64,000 bases of DNA from Actinomycetota bacterium (GCA_016700055.1 CP064997.1:372001-436000), one strand, 5' to 3'. Shown: positions 42,797 to 52,444, counted from the stretch's first letter. Translations and numbers: made by a program. Notes: generated from the sequence alone by a model not told the origin.

Positions 42797-43816
42797 ATGA
42801 AGGTCGACGGGGGCATCGGGATGGACCTCACCAAGGCGGGGGCCGCGGCGAAAGAGGCGGAGGAGGCCGGTTACTCGGGGATCTGGACGGCTGAGACCGG
42901 CCACGACCCCTTCTTCCCGCTGCTCCTCGCGGCCGAGCACACCGAACAGATCGAGGTCGGCACGTCGATCGCGGTCGCCTTCGCCCGCAACCCGATGCTG
43001 CTCGCGCACATCGGCTGGGACCTGCAGGCGTTCTCGAAGGGCCGCTTCGTGCTCGGTCTCGGCAGCCAGATCAAGCCTCACATCACCAAGCGCTTCTCGA
43101 TGCCTTGGAGCCACCCCGCGGCGCGTATGCGAGAGATGATCCAGGCCGTTCGCGCGATCTGGGACACCTGGCTGAACGGCAACCCGCTCGCGTTCCGGGG
43201 CGAGTTCTACACCCACACCCTGATGACGCCGTTCTTCACCCCGCAAGCGGCCGACCTGGGCGACTTCGGGCCGCCGAAGATCTTCCTCGCCGGGGTGGGT
43301 GAGCTGATGACCGAGGTCGCCGGCGAGGTCTGCGACGGGTTCATCTGCCACGGCTTCACCACCGAGCGCTACCTGCGTGAGGTCACCCTGCCGGCACTGC
43401 GCCGCGGGCGGGAGAAGGCGGGCCTGACGATGGAGGGGTTCGAGATCGTCGGGCCGAGCTTCGTCGTCACCGGCGCCGACGAGGCCGAGCTCACCGCGGC
43501 GGCCACGGGCACGCGCCAGCAGATCGCGTTCTACGGGTCGACCCCCGCGTACCGACCGGTGCTCGAGCTGCACGGCTGGGGCGGGCTGCAGGACGAGCTG
43601 AACACGCTGTCCAAGCAGGGCCGGTGGGTGGAGATGGGTGAGCTGATCGACGACGAGATCCTGCACACGTTCGCGGTGGTCGGCGAGCCTGAGCAGATCG
43701 CCGGCGCGATCCACGACCGCTACGGCGATGTCATCTCCCGGATCTCGTTCTACGCCCCGTATCGCAGCGATCCCGAGCGCTGGCGCCGGGTGCTCGCCGA
43801 CCTGAGGTCGCTCTAG
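42797..43816 (+). CDS. LLM-class F420-dependent oxidoreductase
   Basis: A 339-residue TIM-barrel enzyme of the bacterial luciferase/F420 class: AEEAGYSGIWTAETGHDPF, IEVGTSIAVAFARNP, FSKGRFVLGLGSQIKPHI and REMIQAVRAIWDTW match the family. GGAGG before ATG 42797 gives a good ribosome binding site. F420 is the expected cofactor; the substrate is unknown. Confidence 0.88.
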   Translation: MKVDGGIGMDLTKAGAAAKEAEEAGYSGIWTAETGHDPFFPLLLAAEHTEQIEVGTSIAVAFARNPMLLAHIGWDLQAFSKGRFVLGLGSQIKPHITKRFSMPWSHPAARMREMIQAVRAIWDTWLNGNPLAFRGEFYTHTLMTPFFTPQAADLGDFGPPKIFLAGVGELMTEVAGEVCDGFICHGFTTERYLREVTLPALRRGREKAGLTMEGFEIVGPSFVVTGADEAELTAAATGTRQQIAFYGSTPAYRPVLELHGWGGLQDELNTLSKQGRWVEMGELIDDEILHTFAVVGEPEQIAGAIHDRYGDVISRISFYAPYRSDPERWRRVLADLRSL

Positions 43817-43873
43817 CTCCACCGGCGGGCCGAATGCTCCACCTGCGCCTCGCGCACGTGATGGAATTGACCG

Positions 43874-44554
43874 ATGAGGCGCATCTTCGCGATTGCAGTC
43901 ACCACACTCCTCGCCGTCACGCTGGTCGGTTGCGGCGGAGACGACGGGGTGTCCACCTCGCCCACCGCTGACGACACGACCGCCGACACGACCGCGGACG
44001 ACACGACCGACGACACGACCGCGGACACGACCGAAGACAGCGACGACGACGACGGGGACGGTGGAGGCGGCGGCGGCGAGTGCAGCGTCGACGTGAGCGG
44101 CGACAAGACGGCGTCGTGGACCCAGCCAGGGGGGATCATGGCGCTCAACATGGACTACTGGCTGTCGGAGGAGATGAAGGAGACCTTCGGCGAGGACTTC
44201 TACTTCATCGTCAACTGCAGCGGCGACGAAGGGAGCATCACGTTCATCGGTGGCGAGCTCGCCAACGAGGAGACGGTCCCGTTCGGGCCGAACACCTATG
44301 TCCTCAACCCCTCCGACAGCGCCCTCGGCACCAACGAGACCGACCCGATCATCATGATGTTCACCTTGACCGACAGCGACACCAACTGGGGCGTCGCCGA
44401 ACCCGGCCAGCTCGACATCACCGCGTTCGACGACGACCACATCGCCGGCACGTTCGAGTTCACCGCCACCGACGTCCTCTACGAGTTGGGCGGTGTCGAG
44501 TCGGAGGGCACCGTGCAGGTGACCGGCAGCTTCGACTTCGACAACCCGAACTGA
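43874..44554 (+). CDS. Lipoprotein with acidic Asp/Thr linker
   Basis: The 226-residue product has a lipoprotein signal (MRRIFAIAVTTLLAVTLVGC; lipobox L-V-G-C, lipidated Cys20), an 50-residue Asp/Thr/Gly linker built from near-repeated ACGACC-type units, and a beta-rich domain (SITFIGGELANEETVPFGPN, TVQVTGSFDFDNPN). It should be anchored to the outer face of the membrane. Function unknown. Confidence 0.8.
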   Translation: MRRIFAIAVTTLLAVTLVGCGGDDGVSTSPTADDTTADTTADDTTDDTTADTTEDSDDDDGDGGGGGGECSVDVSGDKTASWTQPGGIMALNMDYWLSEEMKETFGEDFYFIVNCSGDEGSITFIGGELANEETVPFGPNTYVLNPSDSALGTNETDPIIMMFTLTDSDTNWGVAEPGQLDITAFDDDHIAGTFEFTATDVLYELGGVESEGTVQVTGSFDFDNPN

Positions 44555-44582
44555 GCCGCGCTGCCACGGCGCCGGCGCGCCC

Positions 44583-46274
44583 TCAGTCGGCCAGCTCCAG
44601 CGATTCGAGCAGGTAGAGCTCTCGGCACTTGGCGCGCTGGAGCTTGCCCGAAGACGTCTTCGGCAGCGAGCCCGGCTTGACCAGCATCACGTCGCGTGGG
44701 GGCAGGCCGCACACCTCGAGCGTGCGGTGGTGGACGGCGTGGCGCACGTCGTCGAGGGTCTCCTCCGCGCGTACTTCGGCGACGACGATCACCGTCTCCT
44801 TGCCCTTGTACCCGTCGACGCCGAACGCGATCACGTTGCCCGCCCGCACCCCGTCGAGCACACCGACAGCGCGTTCGATGTCTTCGGGGAACACGTTGCG
44901 GCCGCCGACGATGATCACGTCCTTGATCCGCCCGCACAGCACCAGTTCCCCGTCGAGCAGGTAGCCGAGGTCGCCGGTGCAGAGCCAGCCGTCGCGGAAC
45001 AGCGCCTCGGTGGCGTCGGGGCGCTTGTAGTAGCCGGGGGTGACGCTCGTGCCGCGCAGCAGCAGCTCACCCACGTGACGCTCGGGCAACTCGTCATACG
45101 TCTCCGGGTCGACGATCTTCATCTCCAGCCCGGGCACCGCGCGACCGAGCAACGGCAACCGCCGAGCGGCCAGGGCGAGATCGTCGGCGTCGTGGATGAC
45201 CACCGGCTTGGCGATGCGCTCACGCTCGAGCACCTCGCGGTCGACGGTGTCGCACACCAGGCCCCGATGTCGCCTCGGGAACGCTCCGCCGATGGCCACC
45301 TCGGCCATGCCGAACGCGGGGAACACGCTGCCGGGGCGGAACCCGAATCTCGCCGCCTCGGTGACGAACGCCTCGACCGCTCGCGGATCGACGGGCTCGG
45401 CGCCCGACAACGCGAGCGTGAGCTGGGACAGCTCCAGCCCCTCCATCCGCTTCAGGGCCCGCGTCGCCAGCACCCACGAGAAGTTCGGTCCTGCCGTCGC
45501 CGTACCGTGGTGGTCGGAGATCCACTGCATCCAGCTACCGGGGTGGGCGAGGAAGTCCTGGGGAGCGGCTTGGACGAGCTGGACGCCCTTCGTCATCGGC
45601 AGGGCCAGGAAGCCGACGAGGCCCATGTCGTGGTAGAGCGGCAGCCAGGACACCATCTTCTCGTCGGGGCCGAGCTCGGCCGCCTCGCAGCAGGCGTCGA
45701 TGTTCGCGGTGAGGACGCGGTCGGGGATCATCACCCCCTTCGGCTCGCTCGTCGACCCGCTCGTGTACTGCAGGATCACCAGGCGCTCGGGGTCCGGCGC
45801 GGGGGCCTCGTACGACTCCGCCCCCGGGCCCCCGATGCGCGCCAACACCGCGGCCATCGGCTCGGTCCGCGGGTCACCCGGTGCCGACTCGTAGAACGCG
45901 GCGAGCTGGTCGTCGATCAGGACTAGCTGGGCGTCGCCGTGGCGGATCCGCCCCCTGGTGCTCTCGACGAACGCCTCGATCGAGCCCATCCGCATCGGCA
46001 ACGGCAGCACCATGCTCGCCGCTCCCGCCAGCCAGCAGCCGCGCACGATGGTCATCAGCTCGCGGCTCGTCGGGCCGAGGATGGCGACGTGGTCGCCGGG
46101 CACGATGCCTCTCGCCTGCAGCGCGGCGGCGACCGCCCTCGCCTCGTCGTGGACCTGCGCCCATGACACGAACGAGGGTCCGTCGGCGGGCGTGACGCTG
46201 CGCCCGACGAACTGCACCCCGGTGCGCGTGCTGGCCGCGAGATCGAGTCGCTCGATGATCGTGAGTCCGCTCAT
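44583..46274 (-). CDS. Fatty-acyl-AMP ligase (FAAL-like)
   Basis: A 563-residue adenylate-forming enzyme. Motifs: AMP-binding YTSGSTSEPKGVM, LPLYHDMGLVGF, SGAEPVDPRAVEAF and FGMAEVAIGG typical of FAALs, TGDLGYL, and the C-terminal Lys in SSGKLQRAKC. The insertion that separates FAALs from CoA ligases appears present around residue 350. It activates a fatty acid for transfer to a carrier protein; no carrier or PKS gene lies next to it. Divergent from leuS over 30 bp. Confidence 0.85.
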   Translation of the reverse strand: MSGLTIIERLDLAASTRTGVQFVGRSVTPADGPSFVSWAQVHDEARAVAAALQARGIVPGDHVAILGPTSRELMTIVRGCWLAGAASMVLPLPMRMGSIEAFVESTRGRIRHGDAQLVLIDDQLAAFYESAPGDPRTEPMAAVLARIGGPGAESYEAPAPDPERLVILQYTSGSTSEPKGVMIPDRVLTANIDACCEAAELGPDEKMVSWLPLYHDMGLVGFLALPMTKGVQLVQAAPQDFLAHPGSWMQWISDHHGTATAGPNFSWVLATRALKRMEGLELSQLTLALSGAEPVDPRAVEAFVTEAARFGFRPGSVFPAFGMAEVAIGGAFPRRHRGLVCDTVDREVLERERIAKPVVIHDADDLALAARRLPLLGRAVPGLEMKIVDPETYDELPERHVGELLLRGTSVTPGYYKRPDATEALFRDGWLCTGDLGYLLDGELVLCGRIKDVIIVGGRNVFPEDIERAVGVLDGVRAGNVIAFGVDGYKGKETVIVVAEVRAEETLDDVRHAVHHRTLEVCGLPPRDVMLVKPGSLPKTSSGKLQRAKCRELYLLESLELAD

Positions 46275-46285
46275 GGTCGTGCCCG

Positions 46286-46295
46286 ACCGTAACCT
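46286..46295. promoter_or_regulatory. Overlapping divergent -10 boxes (FAAL / leuS)
   Basis: ACCGTA at 46286-46291 reads TACGGT on the minus strand toward the ligase, and TAACCT at 46290-46295 points toward leuS. The two elements share two bases and serve divergent genes only 30 bp apart. A symmetric -10 region would couple their transcription. Confidence 0.45.
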
Positions 46296-46304
46296 GAGCG
46301 GGCT

Positions 46305-49223
46305 ATGCCCGCCGATGCCACGCCCAACGCGACGCCCAACGCGACGCCCAACGCCACGCCTAATGACACGCCCGCTCACCGCTACACCGCCGACCTCGCC
46401 CAGCGGATCGAGGAGCACTGGCAGGACCGCTGGGACGCCGACGCGACGTTCGAGGCGCCGAACCCGGCGGGGCCACTCGCCGAGCCGGACAAGGTGGCCG
46501 GGCGCCCGAAGCTGTTCCTGCTCGACATGTTCCCGTACCCCTCCGGCGCCGGGCTGCACGTCGGCCACCCGCTCGGGTACATCGGCACCGACGTGTACGG
46601 CCGGTTCAAGCGGATGACGGGCCACAACGTGCTGCACGCCCTCGGCTACGACAGCTTCGGCCTGCCTGCTGAGCAGCACGCGATCGCCACCGGTGTCCAC
46701 CCCCGGGTGAACACCGAGGCGAACATCGCCACCATGCGCCGCCAGCTACGCCGGCTGGGCGTGGCCCACGACATGCGCCGCAGCGTGTCGACCACCGACG
46801 AGTCGTACTACCGCTGGACGCAGTGGATCTTCCTGCAGATCTTCGACTCCTGGTACGACGAGCGGATCGGGCGGGCGCGCCGCATCGAAGACCTCGTGGC
46901 CGAGTACGAGGCGGGCACGGTCGTCACCAACGACGGCCGGCCGTGGGGCGAGCTGACGGGGCGGGAGCGGCGCCTCGCTGTCGACGCCCGCCGCCTCGCA
47001 TACGTCGCCGATGCACCCGTCAACTGGTGCCCGGGCCTCGGGACGATCCTGTCCAACGAAGAGGTCACCGCCGACGGCCGCAGCGACATCGGCAACTACC
47101 CGGTGTTCAAGAAGCAGATGCGCCAGTGGGTGCTGCGGATCACCGCCTACGCCGATCGTCTGCTGGCCGACCTCGACCGCCTCGACTGGCCCGAATCGAT
47201 CAAGCTGATGCAGCGCAACTGGATCGGGCGCAGCTCCGGCGCGCGGGTCGACTTCTCCTCTCCGGCCGGGGCGATCACCGTGTTCACCACGCGGCCCGAC
47301 ACGTTGTTCGGCGCGACGTTCATGGTGCTCGCGCCAGAGCACGCGCTGGTCGGCGCGCTCACCACCGCGGAGCAGGCCGGCGCCGTCGCCGAGTACCAGC
47401 GGCAGGCAGCGGCGAAGAAGGACGTCGAACGCCAGGACGAGGGGCGGGAGAAGACCGGCGTGTTCACCGGTTCGTTCGCCACCAACCCCGTCAACGGCGC
47501 CGCGGTGCCGGTGTGGATAGCCGACTACGTGCTGATGGGCTACGGCACGGGCGCGATCATGGCGGTGCCGAGTGGCGACCAGCGCGACTTCGAGTTCGCC
47601 AGGCGCTTCGGGCTCGCCATCCCCGCCATCCAACAGCCGCCGGGCGAGTGGTTCGAGGCGCGCGGCATCGCGCCCAGCCTCGACACCGCCACCTGGCCGG
47701 AGGCCTTCGCCGGCGACGCCCCGTACGTCAACTCGGCCAACGCGACGCTGTCGCTGAACGGCCTCGAGTCGGTAGCCGAGGCGACGCAGCTGACCAACGA
47801 GTGGCTCGCGGCCGAGGGGCGCGGCGCGGCGACGGTCAACTTCAGGTTGCGCGACTGGTTGTTCAGCCGCCAGCGGTACTGGGGCGAGCCGTTCCCGATC
47901 GTCTTCGACGACGAAGGTCTCCCGCTGCGCCTGCCCGACGAGATGCTGCCGGTCGTGCTGCCCGAGCTGGAGGACTACCAGCCCCAGGCGCTCGACCCCG
48001 AGGACGAGGTCACCGAACCGATCCCGCCGCTCGCCCGGGCCGAGCACTGGACGACGGTCGAGCTCGACCTCGGCCTCGGCGACGGCCCTCGCCGCTACGT
48101 ACGCGAGCTCAACGTGATGCCCCAGTGGGCGGGCTCGTGCTGGTACGAGCTGCGCTACCTCGACCCGACCAACGAGATCCAGTTCGTCGACCCCGCGGTG
48201 GAGCGCTACTGGATGGGCCCCCTCTCGCCTGGCCACACCGGCGGCGTCGACCTGTACGTGGGCGGCGTGGAGCACGCGGTGCTGCACCTGCTCTACGCCC
48301 GGTTCTGGCACAAGGTGTTGCACGACCTCGGCCACGTGTCGAGCGAGGAGCCCTTCCACCGCCTGTTCAACCAGGGCTACATCCAGGCTCCCGCGTTCCG
48401 TGACGAGCGCGGCCAGACCGTGCCTGCCGCCGAGGTGGTCGAGGTGGCCGCGCCGAAGGCCGGCGGGGGCGGCGGCACCGGCACCTACACGTGGCACGGC
48501 GAACCGGTCACGCGTGAGTTCGGCAAGATGGGCAAGAGCTTGAAGAACATCGTCACCCCCGACGAGATGTACGACGACTTCGGCGCCGACACGTTCCGCC
48601 TGTACGAGATGAGCATGGGCCCGCTCGACGCGAGCCGACCTTGGAACACCCGCGACGTAGTGGGCATGCAGCGCTTCTTGCAGCGGGTGTGGCGAAACAT
48701 GGTCGACGAAGACACGGGGTCGACGCGCGTGCTCGAAGTGGAGCCGAGCGAGGCCCTGCGCCGGGCCCTGCACCAGACGGTCGACGGCGTGCGCGCCGAC
48801 ATGGAGGCGTTGCGCTTCAACACCGCGATCGCGAAGCTGATCGAGCTCAACAACGCGCTCACCCCGGAGGCCGCCCACCTCGGTGGCACGCCGCGCGAGA
48901 TCGCCGAGCCGTTCGTGCAGATGCTGTCGCCGCTCTGCCCGCACGTCGCCGAGGAGCTGTGGCAGCGCCTCGGGTACGACCACACGATCACCTACGTCGA
49001 GTTCCCCCAGGCCGACCCGGCGTTCCTCGTCGCGGACACGATCGAGTACCCGGTGCAGGTGAACGGCAAGGTGCGCTCGCGGGTCACCGTGGCCGCCAAC
49101 GCCGACGCGGCAGCGGTCGAGCAGGCCGCGCTCGCCGACGAGAAGGTGCGCGCTGCTACCGGCGGTGCCGTGCCGAAGAAGGTCGTCGTCGTCCCCGGAC
49201 GGTTGGTGAACCTCGTCGTCTAG
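46305..49223 (+). CDS. leuS: Leucyl-tRNA synthetase
   Basis: The 972-residue class I synthetase has the HIGH-type LHVGHPLGY after DMFPYPSG, the editing domain (TTRPDTLFGATFMVLAPEH, GYGTGAIMAVPSGDQRDFEF), the catalytic FSRQRYWGEP and KMSKS-type FGKMGKSLKN, and the anticodon and C-terminal domains. Compared with usual LeuRS it carries about 25 extra N-terminal residues made of Thr-Pro-Asn-Ala repeats. Confidence 0.97.
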   Translation: MPADATPNATPNATPNATPNDTPAHRYTADLAQRIEEHWQDRWDADATFEAPNPAGPLAEPDKVAGRPKLFLLDMFPYPSGAGLHVGHPLGYIGTDVYGRFKRMTGHNVLHALGYDSFGLPAEQHAIATGVHPRVNTEANIATMRRQLRRLGVAHDMRRSVSTTDESYYRWTQWIFLQIFDSWYDERIGRARRIEDLVAEYEAGTVVTNDGRPWGELTGRERRLAVDARRLAYVADAPVNWCPGLGTILSNEEVTADGRSDIGNYPVFKKQMRQWVLRITAYADRLLADLDRLDWPESIKLMQRNWIGRSSGARVDFSSPAGAITVFTTRPDTLFGATFMVLAPEHALVGALTTAEQAGAVAEYQRQAAAKKDVERQDEGREKTGVFTGSFATNPVNGAAVPVWIADYVLMGYGTGAIMAVPSGDQRDFEFARRFGLAIPAIQQPPGEWFEARGIAPSLDTATWPEAFAGDAPYVNSANATLSLNGLESVAEATQLTNEWLAAEGRGAATVNFRLRDWLFSRQRYWGEPFPIVFDDEGLPLRLPDEMLPVVLPELEDYQPQALDPEDEVTEPIPPLARAEHWTTVELDLGLGDGPRRYVRELNVMPQWAGSCWYELRYLDPTNEIQFVDPAVERYWMGPLSPGHTGGVDLYVGGVEHAVLHLLYARFWHKVLHDLGHVSSEEPFHRLFNQGYIQAPAFRDERGQTVPAAEVVEVAAPKAGGGGGTGTYTWHGEPVTREFGKMGKSLKNIVTPDEMYDDFGADTFRLYEMSMGPLDASRPWNTRDVVGMQRFLQRVWRNMVDEDTGSTRVLEVEPSEALRRALHQTVDGVRADMEALRFNTAIAKLIELNNALTPEAAHLGGTPREIAEPFVQMLSPLCPHVAEELWQRLGYDHTITYVEFPQADPAFLVADTIEYPVQVNGKVRSRVTVAANADAAAVEQAALADEKVRAATGGAVPKKVVVVPGRLVNLVV
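46320..46367. repeat. Four 12-bp tandem repeats in leuS 5' end
   Basis: ACGCCCAACGCG is repeated four times with small changes, encoding Thr-Pro-Asn-Ala units directly after the start codon region of leuS. It lies within about 20 bp of the bidirectional promoter and may have grown by slippage. Confidence 0.8.
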
Positions 49224-49268
49224 ACGAGGGCTGCTGCGGTTCCGATCAGTCCCGTCCCGGTCCGCCCC

Positions 49269-51011
49269 TCAGACGGCGAACACGCCGTCGACCAGGAGGA
49301 ACACCCCGAGCGCCACGGCGAGCACGCCCGTCGCGCGCACCGCCCATACCGCCAAGCGCCCTTCGTGCACCGGGCGGGCGACGAGGCCGATCGCCCCCGC
49401 GGCGACCAGCCCGGCGACCACCGCCACCGTGCGCCCGCCCGGACCGGCGGCGAGGGCGAGCACGGCCAGCTCGGGGCGTAGCAGCAGCGGAACTGCCGCC
49501 GGCACGAGGGCAGCTCCCCAACCCGGCAGCGACGGCCCGCGTTCGGCACCCGGGTGCAGGGCGGTGACGACGCCGCCCACGACCACTGCGAGACCGGCAG
49601 CGACGACAGCGGTGGGCACCGAGACGTCGAGTGCTTCCAGCAACGTGGCGCCGAGCGCGGCGATCACGGCGACGGTGGCCGCGGCTACGGCGATGCCGGC
49701 CGCCGCCTTGCGCCGGTCGGTGGGCGCACCGCAGCCGAAGCGCACCGGGTTGACGACGAACAGCACGACGGCGGCCACGAGCCACGCCGACGACGGCACC
49801 GGATCGCGGCGGGGCAACACCCCACCTGCATCGAGGCGGCTCTCCGCTCCGAGCAGCGCCGACAGGGCATGCTGCTGGTCGTCCATCTGGGTCACGCCGA
49901 ACCACAGCCAGGTGCCCTCGACGAGCGACGGCTGCGCGAAGCCGGCGGCTTCCTCGGTACCTACCTGCCTGTCGGCGAGCAGCCCGGCGTTGCACGACAG
50001 GCGCTCCAGCGTCCCCGCGAGCGAGCCGTGGAGGCGCGATTCACCAGCAGCGACGGCGGCCCAGGCGCTCATCGATTCGCCGTGGGTGCCCACTGCGGAC
50101 CCGACGGAGGTCCGGCCGCGCAGCCATCGGTCCAGCCCCGAGTTCGAGCGCTGGCTCTCGAAGCGGACCATCACCGACAGCATCCCGGCCTGCTTGCGCG
50201 CCCAGGACACCTCCCAGTCCGTGAGGCGCGACAACTCGGCGTCGTCCCAGCTGACCACCTCGGCCAACGCGTAGGCGCCCCAGTGGTCGGCCATGTCGGG
50301 GACGAACCCCTCCTGCTCGGCCTTGTCGAGCGCGAGGTAGCGGGTGATCCGCCGCACCGGGTCACCCCACCCCTCGCCCGGCCACACGTTCTCCAACCGC
50401 GCGAGCGCGAAGGCGACCTCGCCGGTGGTGAACCTGCTCACCGACTTCGGCACCGGGGTGAGCGTCGACGCGTCCGCCCGCTCGGCCACGGTGCCGTCGG
50501 CGGCGACGGTGGAGACGAGGAACCGGCCGAGCGCGGCAAGGAGCTCGTCGTGCTCGGTGGCACCGGTGTGCTCACGGCGCTCGGACAGAGCGACGGCGAG
50601 CAGTGCCGACCCGCCGGTGGTCGGGGCGCCGCCGTCGGCGAGCGCGGCACGGTCGCCGGCGCGGATCACCTCGTCGAGCACCCGGGCCAGCCCGCTCTCG
50701 GCCACCTCGGCGGCACCGGGGACGCCTGCCCCGCGCGCTTGCTCGAGCGACATCAGCACCCCGGCGTGACGAACCCAGTTGTAGCCGTCGAGCACGGTGT
50801 CGGCCGCGGCGTCGTAGCGGTAGAGAAACGTGCCGTCGGGGCGTTGCGTGCGGGAGAACCAGCCGACGGCGGCCGCCGCGGCCGCGCGCCGCTCCGCGGA
50901 CGTGGTCTGCCCACATTGCTCCGGCAGGGCGACGACGGCCCGGCCGGCTCCGAGCGTCAGCCCGAGCGCGAGCCCCCAGCCGACGACCCGCCGACCCACC
51001 CCGCTCTGCAC
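49269..51011 (-). CDS. Exported toroid-like domain with C-terminal membrane helices
   Basis: A 580-residue protein beginning with a signal-type segment (VVGWGLALGLTLGAGRAVVA). Residues 35-370 are helical with repeated aromatic-Gly patterns (WFSRTQRPDGTFLYRYDAAA, FTTGEVAFALARLENVWPGE, DHWGAYALAEVVSW, THGESMSAWAAVAAGESRLH) like an alpha/alpha toroid of the terpene cyclase or sugar-enzyme superfamily. The last 170 residues form about five membrane helices. Leaderless start at GTG 51011. Substrate unknown. Confidence 0.65.
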   Translation of the reverse strand: MQSGVGRRVVGWGLALGLTLGAGRAVVALPEQCGQTTSAERRAAAAAAVGWFSRTQRPDGTFLYRYDAAADTVLDGYNWVRHAGVLMSLEQARGAGVPGAAEVAESGLARVLDEVIRAGDRAALADGGAPTTGGSALLAVALSERREHTGATEHDELLAALGRFLVSTVAADGTVAERADASTLTPVPKSVSRFTTGEVAFALARLENVWPGEGWGDPVRRITRYLALDKAEQEGFVPDMADHWGAYALAEVVSWDDAELSRLTDWEVSWARKQAGMLSVMVRFESQRSNSGLDRWLRGRTSVGSAVGTHGESMSAWAAVAAGESRLHGSLAGTLERLSCNAGLLADRQVGTEEAAGFAQPSLVEGTWLWFGVTQMDDQQHALSALLGAESRLDAGGVLPRRDPVPSSAWLVAAVVLFVVNPVRFGCGAPTDRRKAAAGIAVAAATVAVIAALGATLLEALDVSVPTAVVAAGLAVVVGGVVTALHPGAERGPSLPGWGAALVPAAVPLLLRPELAVLALAAGPGGRTVAVVAGLVAAGAIGLVARPVHEGRLAVWAVRATGVLAVALGVFLLVDGVFAV

Positions 51012-51018
51012 GGAGGCG

Positions 51019-51028
51019 AGGTTAGGTT
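51019..51028. promoter_or_regulatory. Overlapping divergent -10 boxes (49269 gene / 51035 gene)
   Basis: AGGTTAGGTT holds TAACCT on the minus strand (51024-51019), seven bases from the GTG at 51011, and TAGGTT on the plus strand (51023-51028), six bases from the GTG at 51035. Both genes are predicted leaderless and only 23 bp apart. Confidence 0.6.
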
Positions 51029-51034
51029 GGCGCG

Positions 51035-51484
51035 GTGACCGAGAGGCACAAGGCGCTGTCGTCGCTCGCGGTGGTGCTGATCGTGGTCGGCGTCGTCCCG
51101 CTCGCGCTCGACCGCGACAGCTTCCCGCTGTCTACGTACCCGATGTTCTCCTCGCGGCGCACCACTGCCGAACCAGTCGACACCGCGGTCGGCATCACCG
51201 CAGACGGCTCCGTCGCCCGGCTCAGCCCGACGATGATCGCGGGCACCGACGAGATCATCATCGCCACGGTGACGGTCGGCAAGGCGCTCGCGGACGGCAC
51301 CGCCGCCGAGCTGTGTTCCGACATCGCCGGGCGCATCTCCGGATCGAGCCTGACAAGCGGTGAAGGACGGATCGTCGCCGTCGAGGTGGTCACCGAGCGC
51401 TTCGACGCCGTGCAGTGGTACGACGGCGACCGCACCCCGCTTCAGCGAACGGTCCACGCGCGCTGCGAGACCGGCACCACCTAG
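51035..51484 (+). CDS. Single-pass membrane protein, unknown
   Basis: A 149-residue protein with one N-terminal helix (LAVVLIVVGVVPLALDRDSF) and an exported beta-rich domain beginning PLSTYPMFSSRRTTAEPV. The stretch LSTYPMF also occurs in proteins coded next to HTTM-type genes. Its stop is followed at once by the HTTM-like start, so the two are cotranscribed and may form a pair. Confidence 0.65.
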   Translation: MTERHKALSSLAVVLIVVGVVPLALDRDSFPLSTYPMFSSRRTTAEPVDTAVGITADGSVARLSPTMIAGTDEIIIATVTVGKALADGTAAELCSDIAGRISGSSLTSGEGRIVAVEVVTERFDAVQWYDGDRTPLQRTVHARCETGTT

Positions 51485-52429
51485 ATGGTCACTCGCTGGC
51501 TGCTCACGCCGATGCCGGCGACGCGTCTCGCGGCGCTGCGCATCCTCGTCGGCAGCTACGCGGTCGCGTTCCTCGTGGCCCGCGCCCCCTCGTTCTGGAG
51601 CGGTGCCAGCCTGCCCTCGCGCCAGTTCGAGCCCGTCGGCCCGCTGGTGATGCTCGGCGAGCCGCTGCCCGTGTTCGTCGCTCATGCCGGCTTCGTGGTC
51701 ACCTGCGCGTTGGGAGTTGCCTTCGTCGTCGGCTGGCGCCACCGCGCAACCGGCCCGGCGTTCGCGATCGCGTTCCTCGCCGTGGCCGCCTACAGACTCT
51801 CGTTCGGCCACGTCATCCACACCGAGCACCTCGCCGCCCTGCACCTGCTGGTGATCGGGTTCACACCTGCCGCAGACGCGTGGTCGCTCGACGCCCGCAG
51901 ACCGCGCGCCGTCGCCCTGCCTGACCGAGAGCCGGGGGGCCACGAGCGCTACGGATGGCCGGTGCAGGTAATGGCGCTCATCCTCGTGACCACCTACGTG
52001 CTCGCGGGTTGGGCGAAGGTGCGTCACGGGGGAACGGACTGGCTGACCGGCGACGTGCTGCGCAACCAGATCGCCTACGACAACCTGCGCAAGGAACTGC
52101 TCGGCAGCCCCCACTCCGCGCTCGGGGGCTGGCTCGTGCAGTTCGACTGGCTGTTTCCGCCGATCGCGGTCGCCACCGTCGTCGTCGAGCTCGGCGCACC
52201 GGTGGCCCTCGCGACCGGCCGATTCGGCAGGCAGTTGCGCACGATCTGGGCACTGGCCGCGTGGTCGTTCCACGCCGGCGTGCTCGCCGTTATGGCGATC
52301 AGCTTCCCGTACCAGCTTTCGTTCGTCGCCTACGCGTCGCTGTTCGCACCGGAGCGCCTCATCGCGCGGGTGGTGGCGCTGCTCAAGGTCGGGCGCGCGC
52401 GACAGAACCGGTTGACGCCTGCCGAGTAG
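51485..52429 (+). CDS. HTTM-like membrane protein
   Basis: The 314-residue product has six or more hydrophobic helices with the HTTM (horizontally transferred transmembrane, gamma-carboxylase-like) look: TRLAALRILVGSYAVAFLVA, FSFGHVIHTEHLAALHLLV-like segment, LILVTTYVLAGWAKVRHGGT and VVELGAPVALATGRFGRQLR. Relatives of vitamin K-dependent carboxylases have unknown bacterial roles. It begins directly after the stop of the previous gene. Confidence 0.7.
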   Translation: MVTRWLLTPMPATRLAALRILVGSYAVAFLVARAPSFWSGASLPSRQFEPVGPLVMLGEPLPVFVAHAGFVVTCALGVAFVVGWRHRATGPAFAIAFLAVAAYRLSFGHVIHTEHLAALHLLVIGFTPAADAWSLDARRPRAVALPDREPGGHERYGWPVQVMALILVTTYVLAGWAKVRHGGTDWLTGDVLRNQIAYDNLRKELLGSPHSALGGWLVQFDWLFPPIAVATVVVELGAPVALATGRFGRQLRTIWALAAWSFHAGVLAVMAISFPYQLSFVAYASLFAPERLIARVVALLKVGRARQNRLTPAE

Positions 52430-52444
52430 CGTCGCGCCAGCCCC

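Noticed and set aside
44555..44582. Terminator hairpin between the lipoprotein and acyl-AMP ligase ends
   Set aside because: GC-rich partial inverted repeats are present, but no continuous stem longer than five pairs and no U-tract could be drawn.
46746..48983. 745-codon open frame antisense to leuS
   Set aside because: Arg/His/Ala/Val-rich shadow of leuS; such long antisense frames are expected at this GC content.
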